Shown: positions 49,844 through 57,364 of the stretch, piece by piece
How positions within the stretch are numbered: position 1 is the stretch's first letter
Layout of the letters: every line of letters begins with the position of its first letter
DNA from: Nesterenkonia sp. PF2B19
Lineage (GTDB): Bacteria; Actinomycetota; Actinomycetes; Actinomycetales; Micrococcaceae
Direction: 5' to 3'
Length of the DNA: 57,364 bases
Assembly: GCF_001758425.2 (NCBI RefSeq)
Contig: NZ_MDSS02000017.1
Coordinates: 1 to 57,364 of the forward strand
The notes under the pieces: model-generated
What the model was told of the DNA's origin: nothing
Database searches by the model: none
The model's input: only the letters and a program-made list of their open reading frames with translations
Position numbers and translations under genes: made by a program

Positions 49844-51361
49844 ATGACTGAGACGCTCACCGAGGCATCGCCGCTGTCCTACGAGGAGGCGATGGCCCGC
49901 TTCGACCCGGTCCTCGGCCTCGAGGTCCATGTGGAGCTGAACACGAAGACGAAGATGTTCTCCTCCGCGCCGAACGCCTTCGGCGACGAGCCGAACACCA
50001 ACGTCAACCCGGTCTGTCTGGGTCTGCCCGGCACCCTGCCGGTGGTCAACCGGCAGGCGGTGGAGGACGCCATCAAGCTCGGCCTCGCACTGAACTGCCG
50101 GATCGCGGAGACCTGCCGCTTCGCCCGGAAACAGTACTTCTACCCGGACACCCCGAAGAACTGGCAGACCTCCCAGTACGACGAGCCGATCGCCTTCGAC
50201 GGCCACCTGGACGTGGAGCTCGACGACGGTGAGATCTTCCGCGTGGAGATCGAGCGCGCCCACATGGAGGAGGACGCCGGCAAGCTCACCCACGCCGGCG
50301 GCTCCGGCCGCATCCAGGGCGCGGACTACTCCCTGGTGGACTACAACCGCTCAGGGGTGCCGCTGATCGAGATCGTCACCAAGCCGATCGTCGGGGCCGG
50401 CGAGCGGGCCCCGGAGATCGCTCGGGCCTATGTCTCGGCCATCCGGGACATCGTCAAGGCGTTGGACATCTCGGACGCCCGCATGGAGCGGGGCAACGTC
50501 CGCTGCGACGCCAACGTCTCCCTGATGCCCAAGGGCGCCAGCGAGTTCGGCACCCGCTCGGAGACCAAGAACGTGAACTCCCTGCGCGCGGTGGAGCACG
50601 CGGTGACCTACGAGATCCGCCGTCACGCCGGGGTGCTCAGCGCCGGGGGGAGCATCGTCCAGGAGACGCGTCACTGGAAGGAGGACACCCGCACCACCAG
50701 CTCCGGGCGTCCGAAGTCCGATGCGGACGACTATCGGTACTTCCCCGAGCCGGATCTGCTGCCGATCGTCACCACGGAGGAGTGGATCGAGAAGCTGCGC
50801 GCCGAGCTGCCGGAGCCTCCGGCGGAGCGTCGCCGCCGTCTGCGTGAGGCCTGGGGCTATGCGGACGCGGAGTTCCGCGACGTCGTCGCCGCCGGTCTGC
50901 TCAGCGAGATCGAGGAGACCGTGGACTCCGGAGCCACTCCGGCGGTGGCCCGCAAGTGGTGGATGGGGGAGATCTCCCGTCTGGCCAACGCTCGCGATCT
51001 CGAACCCGCGGCGCTGGGGGTGACCCCGGCGACCATCATCGAGCTGGCCGGGCTGATCGATGCCGGCAAGATCAATGACAAGATCGCCCGTCAGGTGCTG
51101 GAGCACCATCTCGACGGCGAGGGCTCGCCGGAGGAGATCGTCTCCGCCCGCGGCCTGGAGGTGGTCTCCGACGACGGTGCGCTCACCGCCGCCGTCGAGA
51201 AGGCCATGGCCGAGAACCCGGATGTGGTGGAGAAGGTGGCCGGCGGCAAGCTCAAGGCCATCGGCGCGCTCATCGGCCCGGTCATGAAGGAGACCCGCGG
51301 TCAGGCCGACGCCGGCAAGGTCCGCGAGATCGTGCTGGCCAAGCTCGGGATCGAGGGATGA
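49844..51361 (+). CDS. gatB: Asp-tRNA(Asn)/Glu-tRNA(Gln) amidotransferase subunit B
   Basis: Activates the misacylated tRNA with ATP and receives ammonia from GatA. The 505-residue protein has [53 protein letters not shown] (kinase site), [32 protein letters not shown] and the tail domain with [10 protein letters not shown] and [20 protein letters not shown] 49844 lies 8 nt after the gatA stop. It is intact and ends in an ATGA overlap with a small membrane-protein gene. Confidence 0.95.
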   Translation: MTETLTEASPLSYEEAMARFDPVLGLEVHVELNTKTKMFSSAPNAFGDEPNTNVNPVCLGLPGTLPVVNRQAVEDAIKLGLALNCRIAETCRFARKQYFYPDTPKNWQTSQYDEPIAFDGHLDVELDDGEIFRVEIERAHMEEDAGKLTHAGGSGRIQGADYSLVDYNRSGVPLIEIVTKPIVGAGERAPEIARAYVSAIRDIVKALDISDARMERGNVRCDANVSLMPKGASEFGTRSETKNVNSLRAVEHAVTYEIRRHAGVLSAGGSIVQETRHWKEDTRTTSSGRPKSDADDYRYFPEPDLLPIVTTEEWIEKLRAELPEPPAERRRRLREAWGYADAEFRDVVAAGLLSEIEETVDSGATPAVARKWWMGEISRLANARDLEPAALGVTPATIIELAGLIDAGKINDKIARQVLEHHLDGEGSPEEIVSARGLEVVSDDGALTAAVEKAMAENPDVVEKVAGGKLKAIGALIGPVMKETRGQADAGKVREIVLAKLGIEG

Positions 51362-51564
51362 GCGGCGAAGGGCAGGACGGCGGCGCCTCGGACCAGCCGG
51401 GACGGGATCCGCGCCGGGGGCTGCACCCCGTGGTGCTGGTGATCTGCATCCTGCTCTTCGTCTTCCTGTTCTTCCTCATCCGCGATGTCCGCACTGAATA
51501 TGTGGGGGAGTACGGTTCCGAAGAGTCGGCTCCGTCTCCGGGACGGGTCATCGAGATCAGCTGA
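51358..51564 (+). CDS. Small single-span membrane protein
   Basis: A 68-residue protein coupled to gatB by an ATGA overlap. It has a Gly/Asp/Arg N-terminus of about 22 residues, one transmembrane helix ([17 protein letters not shown]) and a short acidic tail ([16 protein letters not shown]). I know no function. The overlap with gatB and the placement before the operon terminator indicate real translation. Confidence 0.65.
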   Translation: MSGEGQDGGASDQPGRDPRRGLHPVVLVICILLFVFLFFLIRDVRTEYVGEYGSEESAPSPGRVIEIS

Positions 51565-51578
51565 GGCGACACGCCGAG

Positions 51579-51619
51579 ACGGCCCCGTGCCGCACCCCTG
51601 TGGTGCGGTGCGGGGCCGT
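51579..51619 (+). terminator. Terminator of the gat operon
   Basis: acggccccgtgccgcacc (51579-51596) pairs with ggtgcggtgcggggccgt (51602-51619) in 16 of 18 positions around a 5-nt loop. The following stretch to about 51830 is unusually AT-rich for this window (51660-51750) and probably carries the promoter of the symporter gene; a TACTCT (51755-51760) is one candidate -10. Confidence 0.8.
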
Positions 51620-51837
51620 CGTCGTCCCTGTGGCCCCAGATCAGACGCGCGTCAGCAAAGAATGCATCCTTCGAAACGCAACTGGTACACCAGAATTGCG
51701 TACGGAAAAGCTCCTGAAACATCTCGCATATAGATTGTTGTGCGTACCGGGTAGTACTCTCAGGGCACACAATCGTTGTGATCAGCATCACTCGACATGC
51801 AGATGGGGGACGACACATGTCCAGAGGAGGACACGTC

Positions 51838-53486
51838 TTGGCGATGGCCGAGGTCGAAGAGACCGGCAACGGCCTGCAGGGCGTCGCAGACACCATTGAC
51901 GAATGGTTCGGTGAGATCACCGGCTTCTTCGTCAATCTCATCTTCGGCACCAACGTGGAGATTCCACTCGGTGCCCCGTTCCCGGAGGGCACCACGCTCT
52001 GGGACGGCCCGCTGGTGGTCCTCTGGGCCATCGTCGCGGCCATCGGGTTCACCATCTATTTCGGCTTCGTGCAGTTCCGGACCGCTCCGGTGACCTTTGA
52101 GATCGTGCGCGGCAAATGGACCACCGAGGATGATCCTGGCGAGGTCACCCACTTCCAGGCCCTGACGGCTGCGGTCTCCGGCACCGTGGGGCTCGGCAAC
52201 ATCGCCGGTGTCGCCGCTGCGGTCTCCCTGGGTGGCCCCGGCGCCACGTTCTGGATGATCCTGGCCGGCCTGTTCGGCATGTGCACCAAGTTCGTGGAGT
52301 GCACCTTGGGGGTCAAGTATCGCCACATCGATGAGAACGGCATCGTCCACGGCGGGCCGTTCAAGTACCTGCCGGTGGCGTTCCGGAAGCTCGGCAGGCT
52401 GCCGGTGCTCATCATCACCGGCGTCTTCGCGATCTCGATCATGCTGTTCGGCATCATCGGCGGCGGCATGTTCCAGGCCAACCAGACGTACGGGGCCATC
52501 GAGTCCGCCGGCAGCACGCTCGACGAGATGACCGGCACCTCCGCGTTCGCTTTCCTGGGCACGGACACCTCGGCGTTCATCTTCGGCCTGATCTTCGCGG
52601 GGCTGGTGGCTCTGGTCATCATCGGCGGCATCCGCCGGATCGGCTCCGCCACGGCGAAGATCGTGCCCACGATGGCCGGCATCTACGTGCTGGCCTGCCT
52701 GATCGTCATCGCGGTGAACATCACCAACATCGGTGACGCGTTCGGCGCGATCATCTCCGGGGCCTTCACCGCAGAGGGCATCACCGGTGGTGTCATCGGC
52801 GTGATCATCATCGGTGTGCAGCGTGCGGCATTCTCCAACGAGGCGGGCATCGGCTCGGCCCCGATCGCCCACTCCGCGGTGAAGACCCGCCGCCCGGTCT
52901 CGGAGGCTTCAACGCCGTCCTGGAGCCGTTCATCGACACTGTGGTGGTCTGCACCATGACCGCACTGGTGATCATCTTCGCCTGGCCCGCCGACTACGAG
53001 GAGGCCATCGGGGTCGGCCACGACAACCCAGTGGGTCTGACGGCCGCCTCCTTCGAGACCTTCCTGCCTGGATTCTCGGTGGTCCTGGCGATCTGCGTGG
53101 CGCTCTTCGCGTTCTCCACCCTGATCACCTGGAGCTACTACGGGATCCAGGCCTGGCGCTACCTGGTGGGCATGTCGAAGACCAAAGACACCATCTTCCG
53201 CTCCATCATCTGCGTGATGATCGTGATCGGCTGCATGGTGTCCTTCGGCAACATCATCGACTTCGCCGACTCGGCCCTGTTCCTGTGCATCTTCATCAAC
53301 GTCGTCGGCTGCGTGATCCTGGCGCCGAAGGTCAAGGAGGAGATGAAGCAGTACCTCGCGGACCGGGCCGCCGGACGCCTCTTCGAGGACCCGAACGAGC
53401 TGCCCTCGGACACCCGCGAGATGGCCATCCTGGAGTTTCTGCAGGACAAGCCGTACGGCACATCGTTCGAGAAGCGCCGCGACTGA
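51838..53486 (+). CDS. Alanine/glycine:cation symporter, AgcS family (one frameshift in the sequence)
   Basis: Sodium- or proton-coupled importer of alanine or glycine. The start is probably TTG 51838, 7 nt after agaggagg; an ATG at 51817 (no good site) and 51844 (spacing 13) are alternatives. Family features: FVNLIFGTNVEIPLGAPFPEGT, VSGTVGLGNIAGVAAAVSLGGPGATFWM, KFVECTLGVKYR, and RAAFSNEAGIGSAPIAHSAVKT. The frame breaks at about 52905 (cggaggcttc, expected cggagggcttc), giving SEGFNAVLEPFIDTVVVCTMTAL and then the last helices. The repaired length is 549 residues with about 11 helices. Confidence 0.9.
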
Positions 53487-53526
53487 GTCGGTGACGGACT
53501 GAGCATGTGACGGACTGAGCCGGGGA

Positions 53527-53571
53527 GCCCGGGCGGTCTGCGTATCGAGGGGATGCGCAGACCGCCCGGGC
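53527..53571 (+). terminator. Terminator after the AgcS symporter
   Basis: gcccgggcggtctgcg (53527-53542) and cgcagaccgcccgggc (53556-53571) are perfectly complementary over 16 bp with a 13-nt loop. Short direct repeats (gacggactgagc; gcctcatgtctgg) flank it. It also lies at the 3' end of the leftward gene at 53637. Confidence 0.85.
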
Positions 53572-53636
53572 CTCCTCATGTCTGGGGCGCCTCATGTCTG
53601 GAGTGCCTCATGGGTGAGGTTCCTGCCGATCGCCGG

Positions 53637-53891
53637 TCACAGCAGTTCGTCGAGGATGTCGTCGGTCCAGTCGTCGGAGGACTCGGGCGACTTCCGCCTC
53701 GCCTTCGCTGACCGGCGCCCCCAGAGGCTTTCTCCCGTCAGCGCTGCGCCGGCCAGGACGGCGGCTCCCTGGAGCGCGGTGAGTGCGGCACCGTCGGCGA
53801 AGCGGCCCAGGAGGCCGAAGTCGTCGTTCCACAGGCCGCCGATGCCGTTGATGAGCAGAATGATGCCGATGATCTCCATGAGGATGCGCAT
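53637..53891 (-). CDS. Small membrane protein
   Basis: An 84-residue protein starting at 53891 with MRILMEIIGIILLINGIGGLW, a first membrane helix, then ALTALQGAAVLAGAALTGESL as a weaker second helix and an Arg/Lys then Asp/Glu-rich tail (DDWTDDILDELL). I recognise no family. It lies 64 nt after the lipoprotein gene on the same strand, so the two are likely co-transcribed and share its control. Confidence 0.65.
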   Translation of the reverse strand: MRILMEIIGIILLINGIGGLWNDDFGLLGRFADGAALTALQGAAVLAGAALTGESLWGRRSAKARRKSPESSDDWTDDILDELL

Positions 53892-53955
53892 GGAAGGGTC
53901 TCCTGTTCCGTGAAGGGGTGATCGGGGTGTGCCGCTGTGGGGCCTGTCGAGAGGC

Positions 53956-54363
53956 TCAGCGGGATGCGAGGTCGATGGGCTCGCCGTCGACTTCGACGTC
54001 GATGCCGTGGGGCACCTCGACGTCGAAGCGGGCGTCGCAGACGGCGATGCCGTGGCAGCCGGCGTCGATCTCCAGGGTGTCGCCGTCCAGGGTCCAGACG
54101 AGCTTCTCGAAGCCTGCCGTCTTCGCGAACCAGCGGGTGACCAGGATGTCGTCCCGATCGGCGGCGACGACGTGGGTGGCGACCTCATGGGTCTCGATGG
54201 AGAGGGCGTCGCCGTCGTAGTCGAAGGTCTTGGACTCCGGGTCGGCCTCAGAGGCGTCCGTGGTGCAGGCCGACAGGGTCAGCAGGGCGAGGGCCGCCGC
54301 GGTGGCGCCGCCTGTGCGAAGGAGAGCGCCACGCGCCCGAGTGGCCGGATGGGGGTCTGCCAT
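53956..54363 (-). CDS. Putative lipoprotein, DUF4097-like
   Basis: A 135-residue secreted lipoprotein starting at 54363 after cgggagc. The signal peptide (LLRTGGATAAALALLTLSAC) ends in the lipobox LSAC. The mature part has alternating short strands (DYDGDALSIETHEVATHVVAADRDDILVTRWFAK ... TLEIDAG ... FDVEVPHGIDVEVDGEPI) resembling one repeat of DUF4097-type beta-helix proteins. Its function is unknown. It is divergent from the TetR gene, with two operator palindromes between them. The resemblance to DUF4097 is a judgement from pattern only. Confidence 0.7.
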   Translation of the reverse strand: MADPHPATRARGALLRTGGATAAALALLTLSACTTDASEADPESKTFDYDGDALSIETHEVATHVVAADRDDILVTRWFAKTAGFEKLVWTLDGDTLEIDAGCHGIAVCDARFDVEVPHGIDVEVDGEPIDLASR

Positions 54364-54437
54364 GGAGTGCTCCCGAGGGGTCGGTGGGTGTGTCGCAGTG
54401 GCGTGGTGCAGGGCGGGCACAGGGTGCCCAGTGGTTC

Positions 54438-54487
54438 TAGCACAGTCGTGCTAAAGACGACGCCGCGAGTGTAGCACGGTCGTGCTA
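54438..54487. promoter_or_regulatory. Two TetR-type operator palindromes
   Basis: TAGCACAGTCGTGCTA (54438-54453) and TAGCACGGTCGTGCTA (54472-54487) are 16-bp inverted repeats that differ at one position; their centres are 34 bp apart. The second overlaps the first two bases of a TACTGT -10 box (54486-54491) that lies 6 nt before the TetR start codon. This would give autorepression and joint control of the divergent lipoprotein operon. Confidence 0.8.
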
Positions 54488-54497
54488 CTGTGTGTCC

Positions 54498-55117
54498 ATG
54501 CCTCGGACCATGGATCGTGATGCGCGCAAGAACCAGCTCGCGGAGGCGGTGTGGCAGGTGATCCTCGACCAGGGCATCTCCGCGGTCTCTGTACGCACTG
54601 TCGCGGAGCGGGCCGGCGTCGCCGTCGGCTCGCTCCGGCATGTGTTCCCGAGCCGAGCTGAGCTCGTGCAGTTCTCCGCCGAGCTCATGGTGCAGCGCGC
54701 CACGGATCGTCTCCATGCCACCTACGCGGAGGCGGCCTCCCATGCCCCGGAGGCGCGTGCCCTCGCCCTCATCAGAGAGGTCCTTCCGCTCACGCCGGAC
54801 ACCCGGGCGAGTTCGAGGTCAACCTCGCCCTCCTGGCCGAACGCGCCGCGGTGCCGGAGCTTCATCGGGTCCGGGGCGAGGCGCACCAGCGGCTGGCCGG
54901 GCTCTGTGGGCGCATCGTCGAGATGCTGACCTCAGAGCCCGGGTCTCCGGCAGCAGTGGTCACGGCGCAGCGGCTCCACGCGTTGATCGACGGGCTCGCC
55001 TTCCACCTCTTCCATCAGCCGCCGGAGGCCGACTCCGCGTGGGTGCTCGACATCGTCAGGGCCGAGCTCGGCGAGATCGCCGCACCCTCCGGCGACGGTG
55101 TCGAAGGCTGTGAGTAG
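54498..55117 (+). CDS. TetR family transcriptional regulator (one frameshift in the sequence)
   Basis: Ligand-responsive repressor. ATG 54498 (MPRTMDRDARKNQLAEAVWQVI) leads into the helix-turn-helix GISAVSVRTVAERAGVAVGSLRHVFPSRAELVQF, clearly TetR. The frame breaks at about 54805 (acccgggcgag, expected one more G), giving TPDTRGEFEVNLALLAERA and then PELHRVRGEAHQRLAGL to the end. The repaired length is 206 residues. The message is probably leaderless. It most likely binds the palindromes just upstream. The ligand cannot be predicted. The stop codon is part of the -10 box of the next gene. Confidence 0.88.
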
Positions 55118-55126
55118 AGTGGCGCC

Positions 55127-55492
55127 ATGGACGAGAACTGGATCGACCATCATCGGAACGACGGTGAGCGGGTGGGTTGGATCCGTATGACCGGGGACGG
55201 CTTCGTCGCCGTGGACATCCTGGGCAGGCCGATCACCGAACAGGTCGACTGGCTCCAGGCTGAGGAGGCGCTGGACGGGAGAGGCCTGTCCTTCCTGGCG
55301 GATCCCTGGCTGCTGAGGCTGCCTGCCGGAGAAGAGGTCCGCGTCCGGATCGTGGAAGTCAGTCCGGACCGTATTCGCGTGGCCGAGGATGCGATGGGGG
55401 CGGCCTCCGTGGTGGGCGCTCGGCCTCGGGAGCACACCCTGCCCTTCCCCGCCCCGGACGCGCTGCGCCCGGTCCGGGAGCACGGAGGGTGA
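55127..55492 (+). CDS. Conserved-type hypothetical protein
   Basis: A 121-residue soluble protein of unknown function: MDENWIDHHRNDGERVGWIR, then a compact beta-rich region (GDGFVAVDILGRPITEQVDW, LPAGEEVRVRIVEVSPDRIRV) ending PREHTLPFPAPDALRPV. A TAGAGT box (55115-55120), whose TAG is also the stop of the TetR gene, ends 6 nt before the ATG, and there is no ribosome site, so it probably has its own leaderless promoter. I do not recognise a family. Confidence 0.7.
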   Translation: MDENWIDHHRNDGERVGWIRMTGDGFVAVDILGRPITEQVDWLQAEEALDGRGLSFLADPWLLRLPAGEEVRVRIVEVSPDRIRVAEDAMGAASVVGARPREHTLPFPAPDALRPVREHGG

Positions 55493-55548
55493 GTGTCGAG
55501 CGTGAGCACGGAGCATGAGTGCGCAGCGGAGCTCCTCGGGTGGGCACG

Positions 55549-56442
55549 ATGAGCGTTCGCAAGACCAGCAGGACGACGGCGGCTCCGCGGATCGAGGCCG
55601 CGGGGCTGCGCTGGCTGGCTGAAGCTGTGCCGGACGGGGGAGCCGCCGTGGTCCGCGTGCTCGACGTCGACGATGACGCGCTCACTGTGGAGACCGTCGT
55701 GGAGGCTCGGCCCGATCGGATGTCAGCTGCGGCCTTCGGCGCAGCCCTGGCCCGCACCCACCGGAGCCTACCTGCCGGCACGGCCTTCGGCGCTCTGCCC
55801 CCGGGGCACCCGCCCGGGGAGCCGCCCCTGTTCGGCCCGGCCGGCCAGCTGCTCCCCATGGGCTCGGGGACTCATCCCAGTTGGGGCTCCTTCCTCGCCG
55901 CTGAGCGACTGGACCCGTTGCTGGAGCGCCTGACGGCGGTCCCGCCGGTGCTGCGCGCCGCCCGGGACCGCATCGCCTCCGGCGACCTCGACGGCGGCGG
56001 GACATGTGGCACCGGTGGCACCGGTGGCACCGGTGACGCAGGCGGCGCACGCGGAACTGGCCAGGCCACGGACCCTGTGGAGCCGCCGTCGCGCCTCCAT
56101 GGTGACCTCTGGTCCGGGAACCTGCTGTGGAGGCGCGTCTCCCCGGAGGAGCCCGCCGCCGCAGGCTCACCGGGCCGCGACGCCGACGTCGAGGGCGTGC
56201 TCATCGATCCCTTCGCCCACGCCGGCCACCGGGAATCGGATCTGGCGATGATGCAGCTGTTCGGCCTGCCCCACCTGGACGCCGTGGTGGCGGGCTATCA
56301 GGCCCAGTGGCCTCTCGCGCCGGGGTGGGAGGAACGTGTGCCGGTCCATCAGCTGTTCTACCTGCTGGGGCATTGGGTGATCTTCGGGGACGCGTATGCG
56401 GCCTCCACCCTGCGCTGCTGCGACGCGACCCTGGCCCTGTGA
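55549..56442 (+). CDS. Fructosamine/ribulosamine 3-kinase family protein
   Basis: Phosphorylates sugars attached to protein lysines (ketoamines) so that they fall off, a protein-repair reaction. The 297-residue product shows AAFGAALARTHRSL, PSWGSFLAAERLDPLL, the catalytic loop RLHGDLWSGNLLW and LIDPFAHAGHRESDLAMMQLFG, all hallmarks of the family. A Gly-Thr repeat (GTGGTGGTGDAGGARGTG, from gaps-free CDS at 56003-56060) is inserted before the catalytic loop. ATG 55549 is preferred over the upstream GTG 55519. The LMW phosphatase gene follows after 47 nt. Confidence 0.87.
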   Translation: MSVRKTSRTTAAPRIEAAGLRWLAEAVPDGGAAVVRVLDVDDDALTVETVVEARPDRMSAAAFGAALARTHRSLPAGTAFGALPPGHPPGEPPLFGPAGQLLPMGSGTHPSWGSFLAAERLDPLLERLTAVPPVLRAARDRIASGDLDGGGTCGTGGTGGTGDAGGARGTGQATDPVEPPSRLHGDLWSGNLLWRRVSPEEPAAAGSPGRDADVEGVLIDPFAHAGHRESDLAMMQLFGLPHLDAVVAGYQAQWPLAPGWEERVPVHQLFYLLGHWVIFGDAYAASTLRCCDATLAL

Positions 56443-56489
56443 GAGGATCCTGTGCAGGACCGACCCGTGAGACCTCGCAGGAGAGGACC

Positions 56490-57084
56490 ATGACCCAGGA
56501 CTTCACCGTGCTGACCGTCTGCACCGGCAACATCTGCCGCTCACCCGCCATGGAACGGCTGTTCGCCCACGTGTTCGCCGACGCCGCCCAGGAGGGTCTG
56601 CGTGTGCACTCGGGCGGCACCTACGCCCACGACGGCGAGGACATGCAGCCGCCGATGAAGCAGCGGGTCGCGGACTACGGTGCCGACGCCGACGACTTCA
56701 CCGCCAGGCAGGTCACCGCCGCGATGGTGGAGGAGGCCGACCTCATCCTCACCGCCACCCGAGAGCACCTGGAGGACGTCACGGCCGAGGTTCCGGGGGC
56801 GCGGGCGCGGGCCTTCACCATCCGGGAGGTCGGTCGGCTGGCGGAGCACCTCGGACGGGAGGCCGTCCGCGCGCAGCTGCGCGACGTCGTGGGGGAGGGG
56901 GCCACGCAGCGGGACCGGATCGCCGCCGTCGTGCCCTGCTGGACCGGGCGCGCCAGGATGCGGACGCCCGGGGCCGGACGATGACGTCGTGGACCCCTAC
57001 ATGCTGCCCGACGACGTCTACGACGAGTCCTTCCAGCAGATCATCGGTCCGATCGAGGTGCTGGCCGAAGTCACCCGCCGATGA
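56490..57084 (+). CDS. Low-molecular-weight protein-tyrosine-phosphatase family (two frameshifts in the sequence)
   Basis: Phosphatase with the active-site loop VCTGNICRSPAMER (Cys-x5-Arg, Ser) at residues 9-22 and VHSGGTYAHDGEDM after it. The late part DADDFTARQVTAAMVEEADLILTAT fits the family. The frame breaks at about 56933 (gtcgtgccctg, expected gtcgtggccctg) and 56971 (cggggccgg, expected one more G), giving ALLDRARQDADARG and then PDDDVVDPYMLPDDVYDESFQQI, the typical C-terminus with the catalytic Asp-Pro. The repaired length is 198 residues. ATG 56490 follows gcaggagagg. Members of this family can dephosphorylate ribulosamine 5-phosphates, matching the adjacent kinase. It overlaps the next gene tail-to-tail by 14 nt. 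Confidence 0.87.
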
Positions 57085-57364
57085 GTGCGGACACCCCGGT
57101 CAGGCGCAGCACCAGGGGGAAGGCCAGAAACGCCACCGCATCCAGCAGGAAGTGGGCGATCACCAGTGGCATCACGCGACCGTACCGCAGGTAGACGGCG
57201 CCGAAGACCACGCCCATGAGCGCGTTCCCCAGGCCTGGACCGAAGCCTGGTAGAGGTGGTAGGCCCCGCGCAGGAGCGCCGCGGCCACCACCACCCACCA
57301 GAGTCTGCCCAACCGCGGCAGTCCGGCCGGGGCGGCGTCCCGGGGCTCGGCCCGGTGGCCGGCC
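57071..57364 (-). CDS. CPBP family membrane metalloprotease (5' end cut by window edge; one frameshift)
   Basis: C-terminal part of a multi-helix membrane protein of the CPBP/Abi type. Seen are WWVVVAAALLRGAYHLYQG, then, after a break at about 57246 (gene strand caggcttcgg, expected cagggcttcgg), FGPGLGNALMGVVFGAVYLRYG, and PLVIAHFLLDAVAFLAFPLVL, in which the AHxxxD residues are the last metal/catalytic motif of the family. The N-terminal EExxxR motif lies outside the window. CPBP proteins process prenylated peptides or act in bacteriocin immunity; the role here is unknown. Confidence 0.75.
   Translation of the reverse strand, partial: GRPPGRAPGRRPGRTAAVGQTLVGGGGRGAPARGLPPLPGFGPGLGNALMGVVFGAVYLRYGRVMPLVIAHFLLDAVAFLAFPLVLRLTGVSALIGG

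Overview
The window is about 57 kb of a very GC-rich bacterial chromosome with dense, often translationally coupled genes. Gene content and order point to an actinobacterium of the Micrococcaceae type (Nesterenkonia, Arthrobacter, Kocuria or Micrococcus relatives); the genus is inferred from family resemblance only. Supporting traits are the rplM-rpsI-glmM-coaA-glmS-acpS-nnrD-alr-tsaE-tsaB-rimI-tsaD backbone, the accD-accE-maf-biotin carboxylase cluster, an Rv1264-like adenylate cyclase and many TANNNT -10 boxes placed 6-7 nt before a start codon. I see no rRNA, tRNA, CRISPR array, integrase or transposase.

Layout. 1-1640: end of a mannitol PTS EIIA and mtlD. 1641-4800: ribosomal proteins L13/S9 and phosphoglucosamine mutase. 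4800-7580 (mostly minus strand): MscL, a VanY-type carboxypeptidase, pantothenate kinase. 7603-18008: GlmS, AcpS, the NAD(P)HX repair enzyme, alanine racemase, and the t6A genes tsaE/tsaB/tsaD with rimI, interrupted by a YuiF-type antiporter. 18182-22316: a citrate transporter opposite a CitA/CitB-type two-component system. 22345-28145: a YbdK-like ligase, a GH3 lipoprotein, an alpha/beta hydrolase and a methyltransferase. 28276-32429: an iron-box-preceded siderophore ABC importer. 32621-39499: acyl-CoA carboxylase subunits, Maf, an SDR enzyme and biotin-protein ligase, with candidate operators at the accD promoter. 39583-42879: PH-like membrane protein, class III adenylate cyclase, PP2C phosphatase. 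42941-51564: EamA exporter, LigA, inositol monophosphatase, GNAT, the gatCAB amidotransferase operon and a small membrane protein. 51838-57364: an AgcS symporter, a TetR regulator with paired operators facing a lipoprotein/membrane-protein pair, and a fructosamine-kinase/LMW-phosphatase pair likely to act in protein deglycation.

The most important property of the sequence is that about 28 sites in 18 genes carry a frameshift, including indispensable genes (rpsI, glmM, gatA, tsaB, accE). Nearly all are repaired by adding back one G (or C on the other strand) in a short G run, often in GGGC or GGGCGC. I read these as systematic sequencing/assembly errors, not pseudogenes, and I give each broken gene as one feature with the frameshift position. 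Beyond that, the items that deserve attention are two intergenic elements with interleaved inverted repeats (3230-3280 and 32435-32523), a large set of apparently leaderless genes, a compact coaA/glmS divergent promoter, and candidate operators for accD, citM/citAB and the TetR gene.
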